In this document: one piece after another, positions 1 through 10,242 of the stretch
How the letters are laid out: each line of letters starts with the position of its first letter
How positions within the stretch are numbered: the stretch's first letter is position 1
NCBI RefSeq assembly: GCF_033807715.1
Contig: NC_084609.1
Coordinates: 33,368,850-33,432,849, forward strand
Length of the DNA stretch: 64,000 nt
DNA from: Cololabis saira
Lineage: Eukaryota; Chordata; Actinopteri; Beloniformes; Belonidae
Reading direction: 5' to 3'
Notes under the pieces: model-generated
What the model was told of the DNA's origin: nothing
What the model saw: only the letters and a program-made list of their open reading frames with translations
The model's database searches: none
Position numbers and translations under genes: made by a program

Positions 1-735
1 TTTTCTTAAAAGCTGAACATAATTTAGTTTTATTAACTCTGACAGCCATGGGGAGATATTTATGCCTAGATATCTAATGTTTCCTGATTGTAATTTAGTA
101 GTGGCTGTAGTCCGGAAATTGCAGTTAATGCACAAAACTGTGGATTTAGATCAGTTAATAGAATAGTCAGACCGATTACCAAATATAAAACTCTCACCAT
201 GGAAAATATCTCTTTTTTAGGTTTTTAATATCATGTTTTAATAAGTCTATTAAGATAATTTCATCCGGGTGACAGCAAGACATAAGGTGCAGCAAATAAT
301 GTCTTTTTATGGTTTTCAGAGTGTAACACTAAATATAAATACATGTGTGTTGAAGTAAGAAAAGTGAAAAAAAGCTGCCATCACCTTTGTAATTCTCATC
401 TATATGAAACTAGTTTTACTACCTGAAATATTAGACATCAGTTCATCATGTTTTTGTGTCTCTGACATTCAAACAAATGCTTCAATGCAATGCAATGTCC
501 CAGAATTCCTCCTGACATGTTTGTTTGTGTGGAAACTTGAATCATTTGGCTGCACAACATGCGTTTGTATGGGTGGATCCACTGGTGGAGCTGCAGAGCT
601 GAAGTCACTACGTCTTTATTGGAGCAGCAGCATGATGTCATGAATATTGATGAAGATCTTTTTTCACTGGTTCTGTTGGACTGTTGGAACCTGCATCCAG
701 GTGGCTTCAGCTCACATCTTTTATTCTTCATTCAG
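1..735. other. AT-rich stretch, no gene recognised
   Basis: I see no recognisable coding exon, RNA gene or repeat family here. It sits directly upstream of the first leucine-rich-repeat exon, so it is most simply the preceding intron of the broken NLR gene. Short open frames at 404-731 have no recognisable domain. Confidence 0.4.
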
Positions 736-912
736 GTTGAAGGTATGCAGTTTGTCAGAGATCAGCTGTTCTTCTCTGGTCTCAGCTCTGAAGTCCAACC
801 CCTCCCACCTGGAACATCTAGACCTGAGTCACAACGACGACCTGCAGGATTCAGGAGTGAAACATCTGTGTGGTTTCCTGGAGAGTTCAGACTGCAGACT
901 GGAGACTCTGAG
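736..912 (+). pseudogene. NLR leucine-rich-repeat exon 1
   Basis: The exon is 177 nt, phase 1 at both ends, between an acceptor (cttcattcag) and a donor (AG/gtcaga). It encodes two LRR units with the fish NLR signature: [18 protein letters not shown] followed by [20 protein letters not shown]. Symmetrical phase-1 exons of this size can be added or lost without shifting the frame, which is why this family varies in LRR number. It is an intact frame, but its gene context is degraded. Confidence 0.75.
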
Positions 913-1044
913 GTCAGACATGTTTTAGTTGTGTGTTCAGATGAATCTGATGTGAAAGTTGTGTTGACACTAACCTGCAGACATCAGGCTGATCTCCTGC
1001 TGATCCACACTGAACATCTTACTGCCCTGGTTGTCTTTCATAAT

Positions 1045-1175
1045 ATTTCTCTGGATGTCTCACTATGGGATGCCCCGCTGCATTAATCTCATTACACCAA
1101 TGCTGATTGGCTGGTGAAACGTGTCCGTCCGCCGCAGGTAGCACCACCTACCTTAGATATCCCGTGTGGACGACA
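1045..1175 (+). repeat. Left inverted terminal repeat of the DIRS-like element
   Basis: This stretch is the reverse complement, with mismatches, of about 3722-3885. Shared blocks include gtccgtccgccgcaggtagc and gatatcccgtgtggacgac. A small insertion (tgcttctgaggtctgcag) separates the two matching blocks in the right copy. Confidence 0.8.
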
Positions 1176-1326
1176 CTACGTCATTCATTCTCTTATCACT
1201 CGGAGCTCATCTGGCGTCCTGGGCTTGTTAGCTGAACTGTCCCCAGACAGATCTCACTAGCTTCTGTCGCCGGGTGCTAACCAGCCTCTGTTTATCTGCT
1301 GCATCGGTCCCACCAGCTCGAATGTT

Positions 1327-2190
1327 GTGCTTTCCTCGCCCTCCACGGCTCGGTTGGCACCGTCACGATGCCTCACCATGGCTGCTCCAGTACCGAGTGT
1401 TAGCATACCAGCTAATTTCTCCCACCTTGTGGTGGAGGAACCGGAGGTTAGCGTGGGCTGGGGCTCCCAGCTCCACCTACCCGCCGCCCCGCAGGAGGAA
1501 GACGTCCTGGAACTGGACTATGGGGACGATGAAGAAGGCACCTTGGACCGCCTCATATCAGAGGATGAAGACGAGTACGACCTCTTCATCACTCTGGCTC
1601 GGGCTGCACAGGCCGCAGCCTCCGTGGCCTCTGGGGATGGAGATGTGAGCAGCACACCAGCTTCTCCCCTCCCCAGCTGGGACATGCTGGACGCCTGCAA
1701 ACGCTGCTGCCCGGCTGCCGTCCCCTGGCCTGCTGTCGTAGCCGAGACCCCCACATACTGCTACGGAGGGAACAAGTTGCCCTCGGCCGAGAGCTCCACG
1801 AAGCAACTTGTCCCTGTCTCCCAGAGCTGCTGGATGAGGTGGTGGCTCACGGAGAGACGCCCTCTCAGCAGCAGGAGCCCGGTTCCCGGGGCCTCATCCC
1901 TCCACTGCCAGGCCATGGAGAGCCTGGGGCTGCTCCGCACGCCTCCCAGGCAGCCGGCTGTCAGCGGTGTCCTCAAGGAGCCCCGGCCCGCCGTCCAAGT
2001 CTGACCGTCTTCAGTCGGCCCTGACTGGAATGCCGTACGAGGCGGCTGCGCTTCTAGCCAGAGGACTCAATGTCCTCTCCCTGCTCACAGCGTCACTGGC
2101 GAGTCCCGTCCTCTCTGACCCACGGGGTCCCATGGGATCCGTCCTGTACAGGAAGGTGGTCACTATCCTTCTTAGTGTCCAGCAGGAGTG
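1327..2190 (+). pseudogene. Gag-like ORF of the DIRS-like element (broken)
   Basis: The frame beginning at 1327 runs for 225 codons and includes an acidic stretch (DVLELDYGDDEEGTLDRLIS) and a region rich in Pro and Ser ending near 2004. The frame then continues in another register (ARGLNVLSLLTASLASPVLS, about 2060-2120). I recognise this arrangement from Gag-like ORFs of fish DIRS elements. The register change at about 1970-2000 shows it is not intact. The product would be a nucleocapsid-like protein; no function is expected from this copy. Confidence 0.55.
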
Positions 2191-2394
2191 ATATTGTCCT
2201 TTTTGCAGGACCTGGTTGACAAACGGAAAGCCTTCTCCACGGTGGAGGTTTACTTGCAGCTATAGCCACCTGTCACGTGGGCTTTGGGAAGAAAACAGTG
2301 AGCCAGCACCCGCTGGTTTGCTGTTTTCTGAAGGAGCACGCAGTCTTCTCCCCGTGTCCAGACTGCTGGTACCACATGGGATCTGGCTGTGGTT

Positions 2395-3600
2395 CTGGAG
2401 GGGCTTAAGGGCCCCCCTTTGAGCCCCTGGAGGGGGCAGACTTGGAACACGTGTCTCTGAAGGCCGTGTTGTTGCTGGCGCTGGCTTCGGCTAAGCGGGT
2501 TAGTGACATCCAGGTGCTTTCGGTGCAGCCGTCATGCGCTCAGCTTTTTCCGGGGGATGTGAGGATGATTTTGAAGCCCAACCCGGCCTTTGTGCCTCAT
2601 GTGGTGGTTCATGTTCTCCCCTGGATCTCATGGTTTTGCTGCCCCACCAGGGGAGCTGGGGTGGCATGCGTTATGTCCAGTTCGTGCGGTGCGCACTTAC
2701 ATGGACAGGACGAGGGGTTTCAGGAGGAGTTATCAGCTGTCTCCTGGGCTGGTCCTCATACGGGGAGACCTGTCCTGGGCTTAAAGTATTCCGGCACCGT
2801 GCCGGATCTCCGGCGTATGGAGTTTTTTTTTTCTTGGTGTGCAGAATTTGACTGATTTAAAAAAAAATGAAAAGATGATAACTTTAATGTTTACATTTAA
2901 AAATGTGTTGATAGGCTACGGGATATTGTCAGTTTGAGTAAACTGAGTTAATCTACCAATGGAATGAGAGGAAAGCAGCTCTGGCACTTAACCAAACAGC
3001 CCCCGGAACACGAACACTTGTGTATCACTGACTTCAAGATGGAGAAAAAAATCATGAAGCCTGATTTGGCCGATAAAAGACTGAAAATTAAATGGTGCTG
3101 GGCATGAATGGAAGAAATGGGCGGAGACGGCAGGTGTTTCAGTAGCTGGTAACAGAAGAGAGACAGGTGCTTGCTTTTGCACAGTTTTTGTTGCTTGCCA
3201 AATTGCCGAGCGCATGTGCCCCTGCTCCCGGAAAAAAAGTTCAGGCTCATGATTTTTTTTAACTTCAAGCCCTGCCTGTCACAAAAGAGCGCCTCTCCCA
3301 CCGGCTGGTGGAGGCGACTGCTTCTGCTTATACGAGACAGGGTTTGCAGCCGCCTGTGGGCTTGCGTGTGCACTGGACTCGGAGCCTGGCGGCATTCAGG
3401 AGAGTTTCTGTCCAGGACATCTGTGCTGCGGCGAGTTGCCTCTCACTTTTGTCCGTTTCTCTATGCTGGACGTCTCCGCTCCGTGCGCAGCATATGCGCT
3501 TCTGCTGTCCTGATGGGAACAGAGTATTTGTCCCTGTGTGTTGGTGGACGCTGGATAAGCTTGTCTGGCAGTATGGGAGCAACCATATCCCCTAGTGAGA
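2395..3600 (+). pseudogene. Tyrosine recombinase (YR) remnant of the DIRS-like element
   Basis: Bases 2442-2855 encode DLEHVSLKAVLLLALASAKR VSDI, a block typical of the DIRS recombinase, followed by LKPNPAFVP. The frame changes twice before PVRAVRTYMDRTR. Its C-terminal half resumes at about 3290-3480 with EATASAYTRQGLQPPVGLRV, HWTRS (the H-x-x-R active-site box) and VSVQDICAAAS. A low-complexity unrelated stretch (about 2860-3240) separates the halves. DIRS elements use this enzyme to integrate circular DNA. This copy is clearly dead because of frameshifts and the insertion. Confidence 0.65.
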
Positions 3601-3721
3601 CATCGAGCCAAATATTATGAAAGAGAACTTTAGGTTATTGACATAACCCCGGTTCTCTGAGTGATTTGAGTGAGATGTCTCACTAGACAACCCTTCTTGC
3701 TTGGGCGACTGAGGAGAGGTG

Positions 3722-3885
3722 CTTATCTTGAAGGACGTGGTGTCGTCCACACGGGATATCTAAGGTAGGTGGTGCTACCTGCGGCGGACGGACACGTTTC
3801 ACCAGCCAATCAGGATTGGTGTAATGAGATGAATGCTTCTGAGGTCTGCAGCGGGGCATCCCATAGTGAGACCTCTCACTCATAT
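3722..3885 (+). repeat. Right inverted terminal repeat of the DIRS-like element
   Basis: This is the reverse-complement partner of 1045-1175. It carries the words gtcgtccacacgggatatc and ggacggacacgtttcaccag. An 18-bp block around 3832-3850 has no partner on the left side. Confidence 0.8.
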
Positions 3886-3889
3886 TACT

Positions 3890-4036
3890 CAGAGGTTTAT
3901 GTACGGGGTTACGGGGGGACTGCCAATGGAAACTAGCTCTGTAGCTAAAATTGGGTGCATTTGCATTTTTAATTCTAAATGTATATGAATGTACACTGTC
4001 CCTTCCCAAATAAACTGAATTGAATTGAATTGAATG
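3890..4036 (+). repeat. LINE/SINE 3' tail with GAATT repeats
   Basis: The sequence includes tgtacactgtcccttccc, then aataaactgaattgaattga, a short tandem tail typical of 3' ends of fish LINEs. It lies between the DIRS-like element and the second LRR exon, so that intron holds at least two independent insertions. Confidence 0.5.
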
Positions 4037-4078
4037 TAAATAACCTAAAGTTTCTTCTACTCTGGGGTCTTTGTTCAG

Positions 4079-4255
4079 GTTGGAGTGCTGTAGGTTGTCA
4101 GAGATCAGCTGTTCTTCTCTGGTCTCAGCTCTGAAGTCCAACCCCTCCCATCTGAAACATCTGGACCTGAGTGGGAACCAGAACCTGGAGGATTCAGGAG
4201 TGAAACATCTGTGTGGTTTCCTGGAGAGTCCAGACTGCAGACTGGAGATTCTGAG
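4079..4255 (+). pseudogene. NLR leucine-rich-repeat exon 2
   Basis: This is a second 177-nt phase-1/phase-1 exon, acceptor ctttgttcag and donor AG/gtcaga. It encodes [20 protein letters not shown] and then [20 protein letters not shown]. It is nearly identical to the exon at 736-912, and the intron start after it (gtcagacatgttt, then gtgtgttcagatgaatctga) is also shared. The duplicated unit was therefore exon plus intron. Confidence 0.78.
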
Positions 4256-4345
4256 GTCAGACATGTTTAAGTAGTGTGTTCAGATGAATCTGATGTCAAA
4301 GTTGTGTTGACACTGTTGTGAAATTTTATAAATTGCACAAAGTAA

Positions 4346-4694
4346 GGGGCAGCACGGTGGCTTAGTGGTTAGCACTGTTGCCTCACAGGTAGAAGGTCCC
4401 CGGTTCGACTCCCAGGCCTGGCAGGGGTCTTTCTGTGTGGAGTTTGCATGTTCTCCCCGTGCTTGCGTGGGTTCCCTCCGGGTACTCCGGCTTCCTCCCA
4501 CAGTCCAAAAACATGCATATTAGGTTAATTGATGATTCTAAATTGCCCGTAGGTGTGAGTGTGTCTGGTTGTGTGTATATATGTGACCCTGCGATGGACT
4601 GGTGACCTGTCCAGTGTTAACCCCTGCTTCTCACCTGAAATGAGCTCCAGCAGACCCCCGTGAGGATAAAGCGGGTATAGATAATGGATGGATG
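4346..4694 (+). mobile_element. tRNA-derived SINE with 11-bp target-site duplication
   Basis: The head has RNA polymerase III promoter boxes: an A-box-like tggcttagtggttagcact and a B box ggttcgactcc. The body contains the vertebrate-wide block gtttgcatgttctccccgtg and the tail ends in ATGG repeats. Perfect 11-bp direct repeats gcacaaagtaa flank it (4335-4345 and 4695-4705), marking a LINE-driven insertion. A 3' fragment of the same family lies at 52850-52975. It is not a functional tRNA gene. Confidence 0.9.
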
Positions 4695-4705
4695 GCACAA
4701 AGTAA

Positions 4706-5218
4706 AGTACAGGGACCTCTTTTATAAAATAGTGCGTAGGATTCATACTAAAATACTAAATAAAATTTAGCCGAAAATGGCATGCGCACAAAAAGACAGT
4801 TGAGTCTGAGGCAACATGTTGTTTGACTTCTTTTATATGGGAATGGGCTGGACCTGACAGATCATTGGAAGCTAGTAACATGAAAGACAGGAAACCTGAC
4901 TGGTCATTCGAGGGACACTGTGGCCCCTGCACTCGTCACATAGGTGCTAGTAGGGTGCTAGTTCTCTTAGAGGAAGGCATACGTTACAAAAGAGATGTAG
5001 CCTTTTCATTTCCTTTTCTTAGTATTTGCATTTACACAGCTGTTGATCTCCCCCACACTATCCTGCTCCCCACAACTGTTGACCTTTTGTTATAAAGTAT
5101 ATAATGTTTGAATTTTTTCCATGACAACACTAAACTGCAGACATCAGGCTGATCTCCTGCTGATCCACATTGACCATCTTACTGCTCTGGTTTCTTCTTC
5201 TCTGGTGTCTTTGTTCAG
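4706..5218 (+). other. Intron between LRR exons 2 and 3
   Basis: The first part (to about 5120) has no recognised feature. The last 90 bases (ctgcagacatcaggctgatc and onward) match the intron following LRR exon 1 at about 975-1040, showing common descent of the introns. Confidence 0.55.
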
Positions 5219-5392
5219 GTTGGAGTGCTGCAGGTTGTCAGGGATCAGCTGTTCTTCTCTGGTCTCAGCTCTGAAGTCCAACCCCTCCCACCTGAAACTT
5301 CTGGACCTGAGTGGGAACAAACTGCAGGCTGCAGATGTGGAGCAGCTGTCTGGTCTGGTGAAGAGTCCAGACTACCGGCTGCAGACTCTCAG
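5219..5392 (+). pseudogene. NLR terminal leucine-rich-repeat exon
   Basis: The exon is 174 nt, phase 1/1, acceptor ctttgttcag and donor AG/gtcagt. It starts like the other two LRR exons, then diverges to [20 protein letters not shown] and [10 protein letters not shown]. The [14 protein letters not shown] form is what fish NLRs use as the last LRR before the C-terminal domain. It supports a C-terminal module downstream, as seen at 7545-8530. Confidence 0.75.
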
Positions 5393-5811
5393 GTCAGTGG
5401 AGGTTGGAGTCGGTCCTGCTGCTTCCAGCAGTTTTCTACTAAAACCAGTTGCTATCAAAGATCCAGTGTTTCCAGTGAAGCTGCAGCTTCTCAGCGGCTG
5501 CTTTCCCCAGTAAAGCTGTGAGAGGAGGATGATGACAGGCTGCAGGATCAGAGGATCCAGATGTGTGTTGTAGACCAGTGTTGTGCTGGTGTTCACGTGT
5601 CCACAAATAAAGGTGTATTCCAGCTGACGGCCTTCCAGGATGTTCAGACACACAGCTGCTCCACTGCAGCTCTGAACTCTGAAGGAACCCAGAATGGAAA
5701 ATCCACCAATAACCTCGTCCATGTGGCCGTTTCACACGGAATACAAACAGGAACAAACAAGAAGGGAATTAAGTTTTTGGACCAATGATATAATAAGTTA
5801 ACACATTATTG
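5393..5811 (+). other. Intron-like stretch after the last LRR exon
   Basis: No domain is recognised. Frames here carry stops, and the sequence has moderate GC content without known repeats. It most likely remains intronic sequence of the NLR remnant. Confidence 0.35.
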
Positions 5812-5819
5812 GTCTAGTA

Positions 5820-6437
5820 CAGGGGTCGGCAACCCGCGGCTCTAGAGCTGCATGTGACTCTATAGCGCCGTCCTAGTGGCTCCTGGAGCTTTTTCAAAAA
5901 TGTTTGACCTTTTATTTATTTTTTTTCCTTTTTTTTCTTCTTTTTTCCTTTTTTTTCTCCTTTTTTCTTTATTTTTTTGTTTTCTTTTTTTTCTTCTTTT
6001 TTTGATTTTTTCTCTTTTCTTCTCCCTTTTTCCTTTCCTTTTTAATTTCGACTTTTTTCTCGACATTTCGACTTTTTTCACGAAATCTTGACTTTTTTCT
6101 CGAAATTTTGACTTTTCTCGACATTTCCACCTTTTTCTCAACATTTCCACTTTTTTCCCCACATTTCCACCTTTTTCTCAACATTTCCACTTTTTTCCCC
6201 ACATTTCCACTTTTTTCTCAACATTTCCACTTTTTTCTCATCATTTCCACTTTTTTCTCGAAGTGCATAATGAATGAATAAATCTCTCCCAGTTCTAACT
6301 AATATAGAAACATGAAGCATGTGTTCCTTCATTCTAATTCTGATACAAGACTTAATTTTTTTTGCGGCTCCAGACATATTAGTTTCTGTGTTTTTGGTCC
6401 AATATGGATCTAAAACATTTTGGCTTGCCGACCGCTG
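5820..6437 (+). mobile_element. hAT-like MITE, 'CAGGGGTCGGCAACC' family, copy 1
   Basis: The left end is caggggtcggcaacccgcgg and the right end is cttgccgaccgctg, which form an imperfect terminal inverted repeat. Perfect 8-bp direct repeats gtctagta flank it (5812-5819, 6438-6445), the hallmark of hAT transposition. The interior is a pyrimidine-rich tract followed by repeats built on cgacatttcgactttt / cacatttccacttttt. Sister copies are at 24866-25208 and 50729-51278. Lysine-rich open frames on the other strand are products of this composition. Confidence 0.9.
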
Positions 6438-6445
6438 GTCTAGTA

Positions 6446-7530
6446 GAAGAAATCAAGTTTTTTTTTAAATCTAATAACTGCAGTGATAATATAATAATAT
6501 ACAAACAGGACTGTATTTTTCATAAAAATTAAATGTTTGTGCAGTTATTTCATCATAAATAGGTTCAGTTGATGGAATAGTCGTCGTATTGGTTCATCCA
6601 GGTTACGAACTCTGCAGAACTCTCCTTGTTTATGAGCATAAATATGTAAACTTATCATTTCATGTGAGTCTCTGAACAAGGGAAGTCAAGACAAAACTGA
6701 AACACGAGGACACAGAGTTTCAAAATAAAACAGGAACATAAACACCAAAACTGGGACATGAACTCCAAACCGGGACAGAACTGAGGGGAGAACATCAACA
6801 TTAAATGGACCTGACTTCCTCCAATAAATGTCCTTAACGTCAAACTGTCCAAAAGCTCCGTGACTGAGAAGAATCCAGGCTTTCATCCATCAGCCGTCCT
6901 GGACCAATCAGTGTTTCATTACCAGCTGAGATCTCTGTGGTCCAGCAGCCTCGTAGAGCTTCACAAAAGTAGAACAGTCTTCCTGGTCCAGTTCTGGGTT
7001 CTCTGCTAGTTCTTCTCTCATCCAGACGTCTGGGGTTGAATGGTGCCCACAGTTCCCAGAATGACAGAGAGACTTGACTGAATGTTCCAAGTACTGACTG
7101 ATGTTGTTCAGGAGGAGATTCAGTCATTCTTGATCAGATCTCTGGAGGAAGGTGTTGAACTCCAGGCTGGTTTCCAGCATCCTCAACCATGGCAGCTAAA
7201 GCGTTGGCTCTGGATTGAACATGAGCTTCAGGAAGAAACCCAGGTTCCTCATCAGGACGGGTTTGATACCAGACCCAGAAGCAGCTTCAGCATCAGACAG
7301 AGCAGCCAGTTCAGTGTGAGCAGAGGTGCATGCTGGCACGCTGCACGCACCTCTGCCTCACTCATCATTATTTACCTGCTCACATTCATTAGAGTCAGGA
7401 TTGGTTTTATGTGTCAGTTTCCATATACTCATATTTTTACAGTCTTGTTGTGATTTCAGATGTAACTTTAAAATTATTTCCAGATGTCATGAGTTTAGTG
7501 TCAAATAAAACAACAGTCTCATCTGTTTTT
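6446..7530. other. No gene recognised
   Basis: This lies between the MITE and the FIIND-like region. Open frames of 60-123 codons occur on both strands, but none shows a recognisable domain. It may contain degraded NLR intron or linker sequence. Confidence 0.35.
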
Positions 7531-7544
7531 ATCTGCAGAATAAA

Positions 7545-8530
7545 ATGAACCAAACAGACGACGGTGGAGCAGGTGGATTCTTCTCAGAGGAGACGTCCTC
7601 CTATAATCTCTCAACACCAGTAAAGTTTGGTGAAGCTTGTGTCTCCACCAACCTCCACCTCTCCCTCATCAAACACCCTGGTCTGCTCCCACCGCACCTT
7701 CCTGCTCTCAGACTAACATTCCTTCTGTCCCTGCTCCTAAATCTGCTGAAAGCAGCAGTGAAGAGACACAACAGCGTGAAGAAGAAGACTCCAACCTGGG
7801 AGAAGGATGTGAGCCTTTTATCAGAATGAAGCCAATCACAGCGAGCAACGCTCCGCCTTCCTCTGGTCCTCTAAAACTCTCCACCACAGGTTCCTGTGAG
7901 AGGAAGGAAAAGTCCTGCAGCAGGTCCCGTTCAAGCAGCTTTCCCTCGCCCACTCATCAACCTTCTGCAGAAAGCAGAGCCCTAAAAAGATGTGGAAGTT
8001 TCCCTGCCGGGAACCTGAACAGCAGCTTTGAGGAGTTCCCACCTGCCTGCAGTGATGAGTCTGCTGGTGAAAGCTCCAGGTTCCAGTGCTCCGTCCAGGT
8101 CAGTACCAGTGCAGAGAGACTGGTGTTTCACATGAAGGACGGAGGCCCGGTTCCGTACAGGATCCTTCCTTGGAGCAGGAGCCAGTTGAGCCCACATCAC
8201 AAGAAGCTGCAGGAGCCTGTTTGACCTCAGGTGTGTGAAGGAGGTCCATGTGTCAGCTTCACCTCCCTCACTGTCAGATCCACAGGGGGATGTCGCCTCT
8301 TGTCGGTCGCTCACGTGAACCATGATGTCATCCAGTTCATCAGGACTCAGAAGATAACAGAAACTCATGTTGTCATCCACGTCACGGGGTTTTCTAGTTT
8401 TGGTAACGTCAAAGATGAAGACTCTCCCTCAGGTCCGATCAGAGCGTTGGTTCTGCCGTTCTACAAGCCTCCACAGGGTCCAGACACTGAACACATCATC
8501 AATTAACGTGTTGTTGCTCCCACATAATGT
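7545..8530 (+). pseudogene. FIIND (ZU5/UPA) domain remnant of an NLRP1-type NLR
   Basis: Bases 8085-8215 encode FQCSVQVSTSAERLVFHMKD followed by VPYRILPWSRSQLSPHHKK, matching the pattern of the FIIND beta-sandwich (C-S-V ... L-V-F-x-M ... Y-R-x-x-P-W). After an in-frame TGA at 8222-8224 the match resumes with STGGCRLLSVAHVNHDVIQF, then ITETHVVIHVTGFSSFGNVK. A further frame change leads to VLLLPHNV at about 8508-8535. The blocks LFDLRC and QLHLPHC can be read only in two other registers, so at least two frame lesions lie in 8205-8260. The normal domain cleaves itself between its two halves; this copy could not make it. A Ser/Glu-rich stretch (7637-8080) precedes it. Confidence 0.7.
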
Positions 8531-9318
8531 TTCTATTATACACATGTGTTTATTGATTTTTCTTTTAAATCTCAATTCAATTAAATTAAATTTTATTTGT
8601 ATAGCGCCTAATACAACAAAAGTTGTCTCTAGGCACTTTCATGAGACCCAGAACATAAAGCCCCAAGCAATTATTACATAAACAATGGCAGGTAAAAACT
8701 CCCCTAGTGGGAGAAAAACCTTAAGCCAAACAGTGGCAAGAAAAACTCCCCTTTAGGAGGAAGAAACCTGGAGCAGGACCTGGATCATAAGGGGGTAGAA
8801 ACCTGGACCAGGACCTGGATCATAAGGGGGTAGAAACCTGGACCAGGACCTGGATCATAAGGGGGTAGAAACCTGGACCAGGACCTGGATCATAAGGGGG
8901 TAGAAACCTGGTCCAGGACCTGGATCATAAGGGGGGACCTCCTTCCACCGCAGGCAGGTGGAAGCAGCAACGGGATGACCAGAGGCAAACATGCACAAAA
9001 GAGAAAAAAGGGGGGCCAGCACAAGAAACTACAGGAACGATGGACAAAATGATGGCTATGAGATACTTATAAATAAAAATGGTAATGGAGAAGAGAGGAA
9101 GGGAAGAGGAGAGGAGAAGAAGGGTGAGAGGCACCGCCCAGCGGATCATGTCGGTCCCCCCTGCAGCATAGGCCTAACAGCATATCTACCACCAAGCTAT
9201 ATTTGAGACTAACTATTATAGTCTTGTTCTATAGCTGCAACTATGACTACTGACTCTAACACACTAGAGTTTACACTACCTAGAGATTTACCAACACCAG
9301 CTAGAGGTTTACTAAACA

Positions 9319-9725
9319 CTAACTATAGGCTTTACTAAACAGAAAGGTTTTAAGTTTAGTTTTAAAGGTGGAGGTGGTGTCAGCCTCCTTAATCCAGATT
9401 GGAAGTTGGTTCCATAGTAGTGGTGCCTGATAGCAGAACGCCCGCCCTCCAAATCTACATTTGGATACTCTAGGATCTACGAGTAAACCTGCACTCTGAG
9501 AACGGAGAGCTCTGCCAGGAACATAAGGCACTATCAGGTCTTGCAAATAATGCAGAGCTAAGCCGTTTTGGGCTTTATACGCTAGTAATAAAATTTTAAT
9601 TGGATTCTGAATTTTACAGGCAACCAATGGAGCCACACTAACACTGGAGAGACGTGGTCTCTCCTGCTGATTCCTGTCAGCACTCGTGCTGCTGCATTTT
9701 GGGTCAGCTGGAGCCTATTCAGCAA
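9319..9725 (-). pseudogene. LINE ORF2 C-terminal fragment
   Basis: The fragment encodes a conserved LINE tail: ILLLAYKAQNGLALHYLQDL, RALRSQSAGLLV, RAFCYQAPLLWNQLP, and [12 protein letters not shown] before the stop. Stops interrupt the upstream reverse-transcriptase part. The stop codon coincides with the start of the ctagaggtttactaaacact repeat seen expanded at 42412 and 62268. Confidence 0.75.
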
Positions 9726-9734
9726 ATTACTTGG

Positions 9735-10242
9735 TGTAGCTACACCGGTTCAACAAAGGCCACGATTCAAACTGATGTCTTGATTTCCGTTCTTTTATTC
9801 TCCTTCTCCTCCGTTGGCAAAATCATAGAACACTGTGAAAACTACAAATAGAAGAAGAGAGTCCATATGAGTCCATTGTAACTAAACGCTGACACATGAA
9901 GTGTCCACTGTTTGTTCAAAGCATTTTGTACACAATCACAAAATAAAATACATTTGAAGTCAAACACAATTACCGTTTGCGCCTCTTGAACGCAGTGTAA
10001 TTCTCTATCCCGTGTCATGCCATCCATTGTCTGTGGTCCCACGTTTTGGCTTTTGACCCACAATCCCTCAGTTGACCATCACAACAGACCAGAGGAAGTG
10101 ACCACACCCTTTCAAAATAAAATATCCTAAACTCTCTTATTAATCAATCTAAAACACTTCATGAACTATTTGTGTTTTTATAACATGTAAAATGTTATAA
10201 AATGAACTCTGAATAATGAACTCTGTCTCACAGACAGTTACA
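9735..10242. mobile_element. Solo LTR (508 bp) inside the LINE
   Basis: It begins TGTAGCTACACC and ends CAGACAGTTACA, and is flanked by perfect 5-bp repeats CTTGG (9730-9734 and 10243-10247). Removing it restores LINE sequence (caaattacttggacatcctg). No internal retroelement genes are present, so it is a recombination-derived solo LTR. Confidence 0.85.

Larger units (their letters stand above)
1045..3885 (+). mobile_element. DIRS-like tyrosine-recombinase retrotransposon, internally deleted
   Basis: The element is bounded by inverted terminal repeats (about 1045-1175 and 3722-3885) that share the words gggatgccccgctgca and cctaccttagatatcccgtg in opposite orientation. Between them lie a Gag-like reading frame and a tyrosine-recombinase-like region. 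The reverse transcriptase and RNase H expected between these two in DIRS1-group elements are missing. Inverted termini and no target duplication fit DIRS. It interrupts the intron between the first two LRR exons, so it arrived after the LRR exon duplication. Confidence 0.7.
736..8530 (+). pseudogene. NLR-family gene remnant (LRR exons + FIIND), broken
   Basis: Three leucine-rich-repeat exons (736-912, 4079-4255, 5219-5392) are followed by a region resembling the FIIND (ZU5/UPA) autoproteolytic domain at about 7545-8530. NACHT-LRR-FIIND is the order in NLRP1-type inflammasome sensors, and fish have many NLRs with this LRR exon type. No NACHT exon is seen upstream inside the window, and no CARD is seen downstream, where a LINE begins at 8577. 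The LRR exons are intact in frame with good splice sites, but the FIIND part has an in-frame stop and frame changes. I infer a dead or truncated gene. Alternatively the LRR exons belong to a gene starting left of the window and the FIIND is a separate relic. Confidence 0.6.

Noticed and set aside
4346..4420. tRNA-like A and B boxes
   Set aside because: They belong to the head of a SINE with a TSD. There is no cloverleaf with proper acceptor stem, so no tRNA gene is called.
5860..6377. Lysine- and glutamate-rich frames (also at 24927-25166 and 51090-51407)
   Set aside because: These are translations of the purine/pyrimidine-rich interior of the CAGGGGTCGGCAACC hAT-like MITEs.
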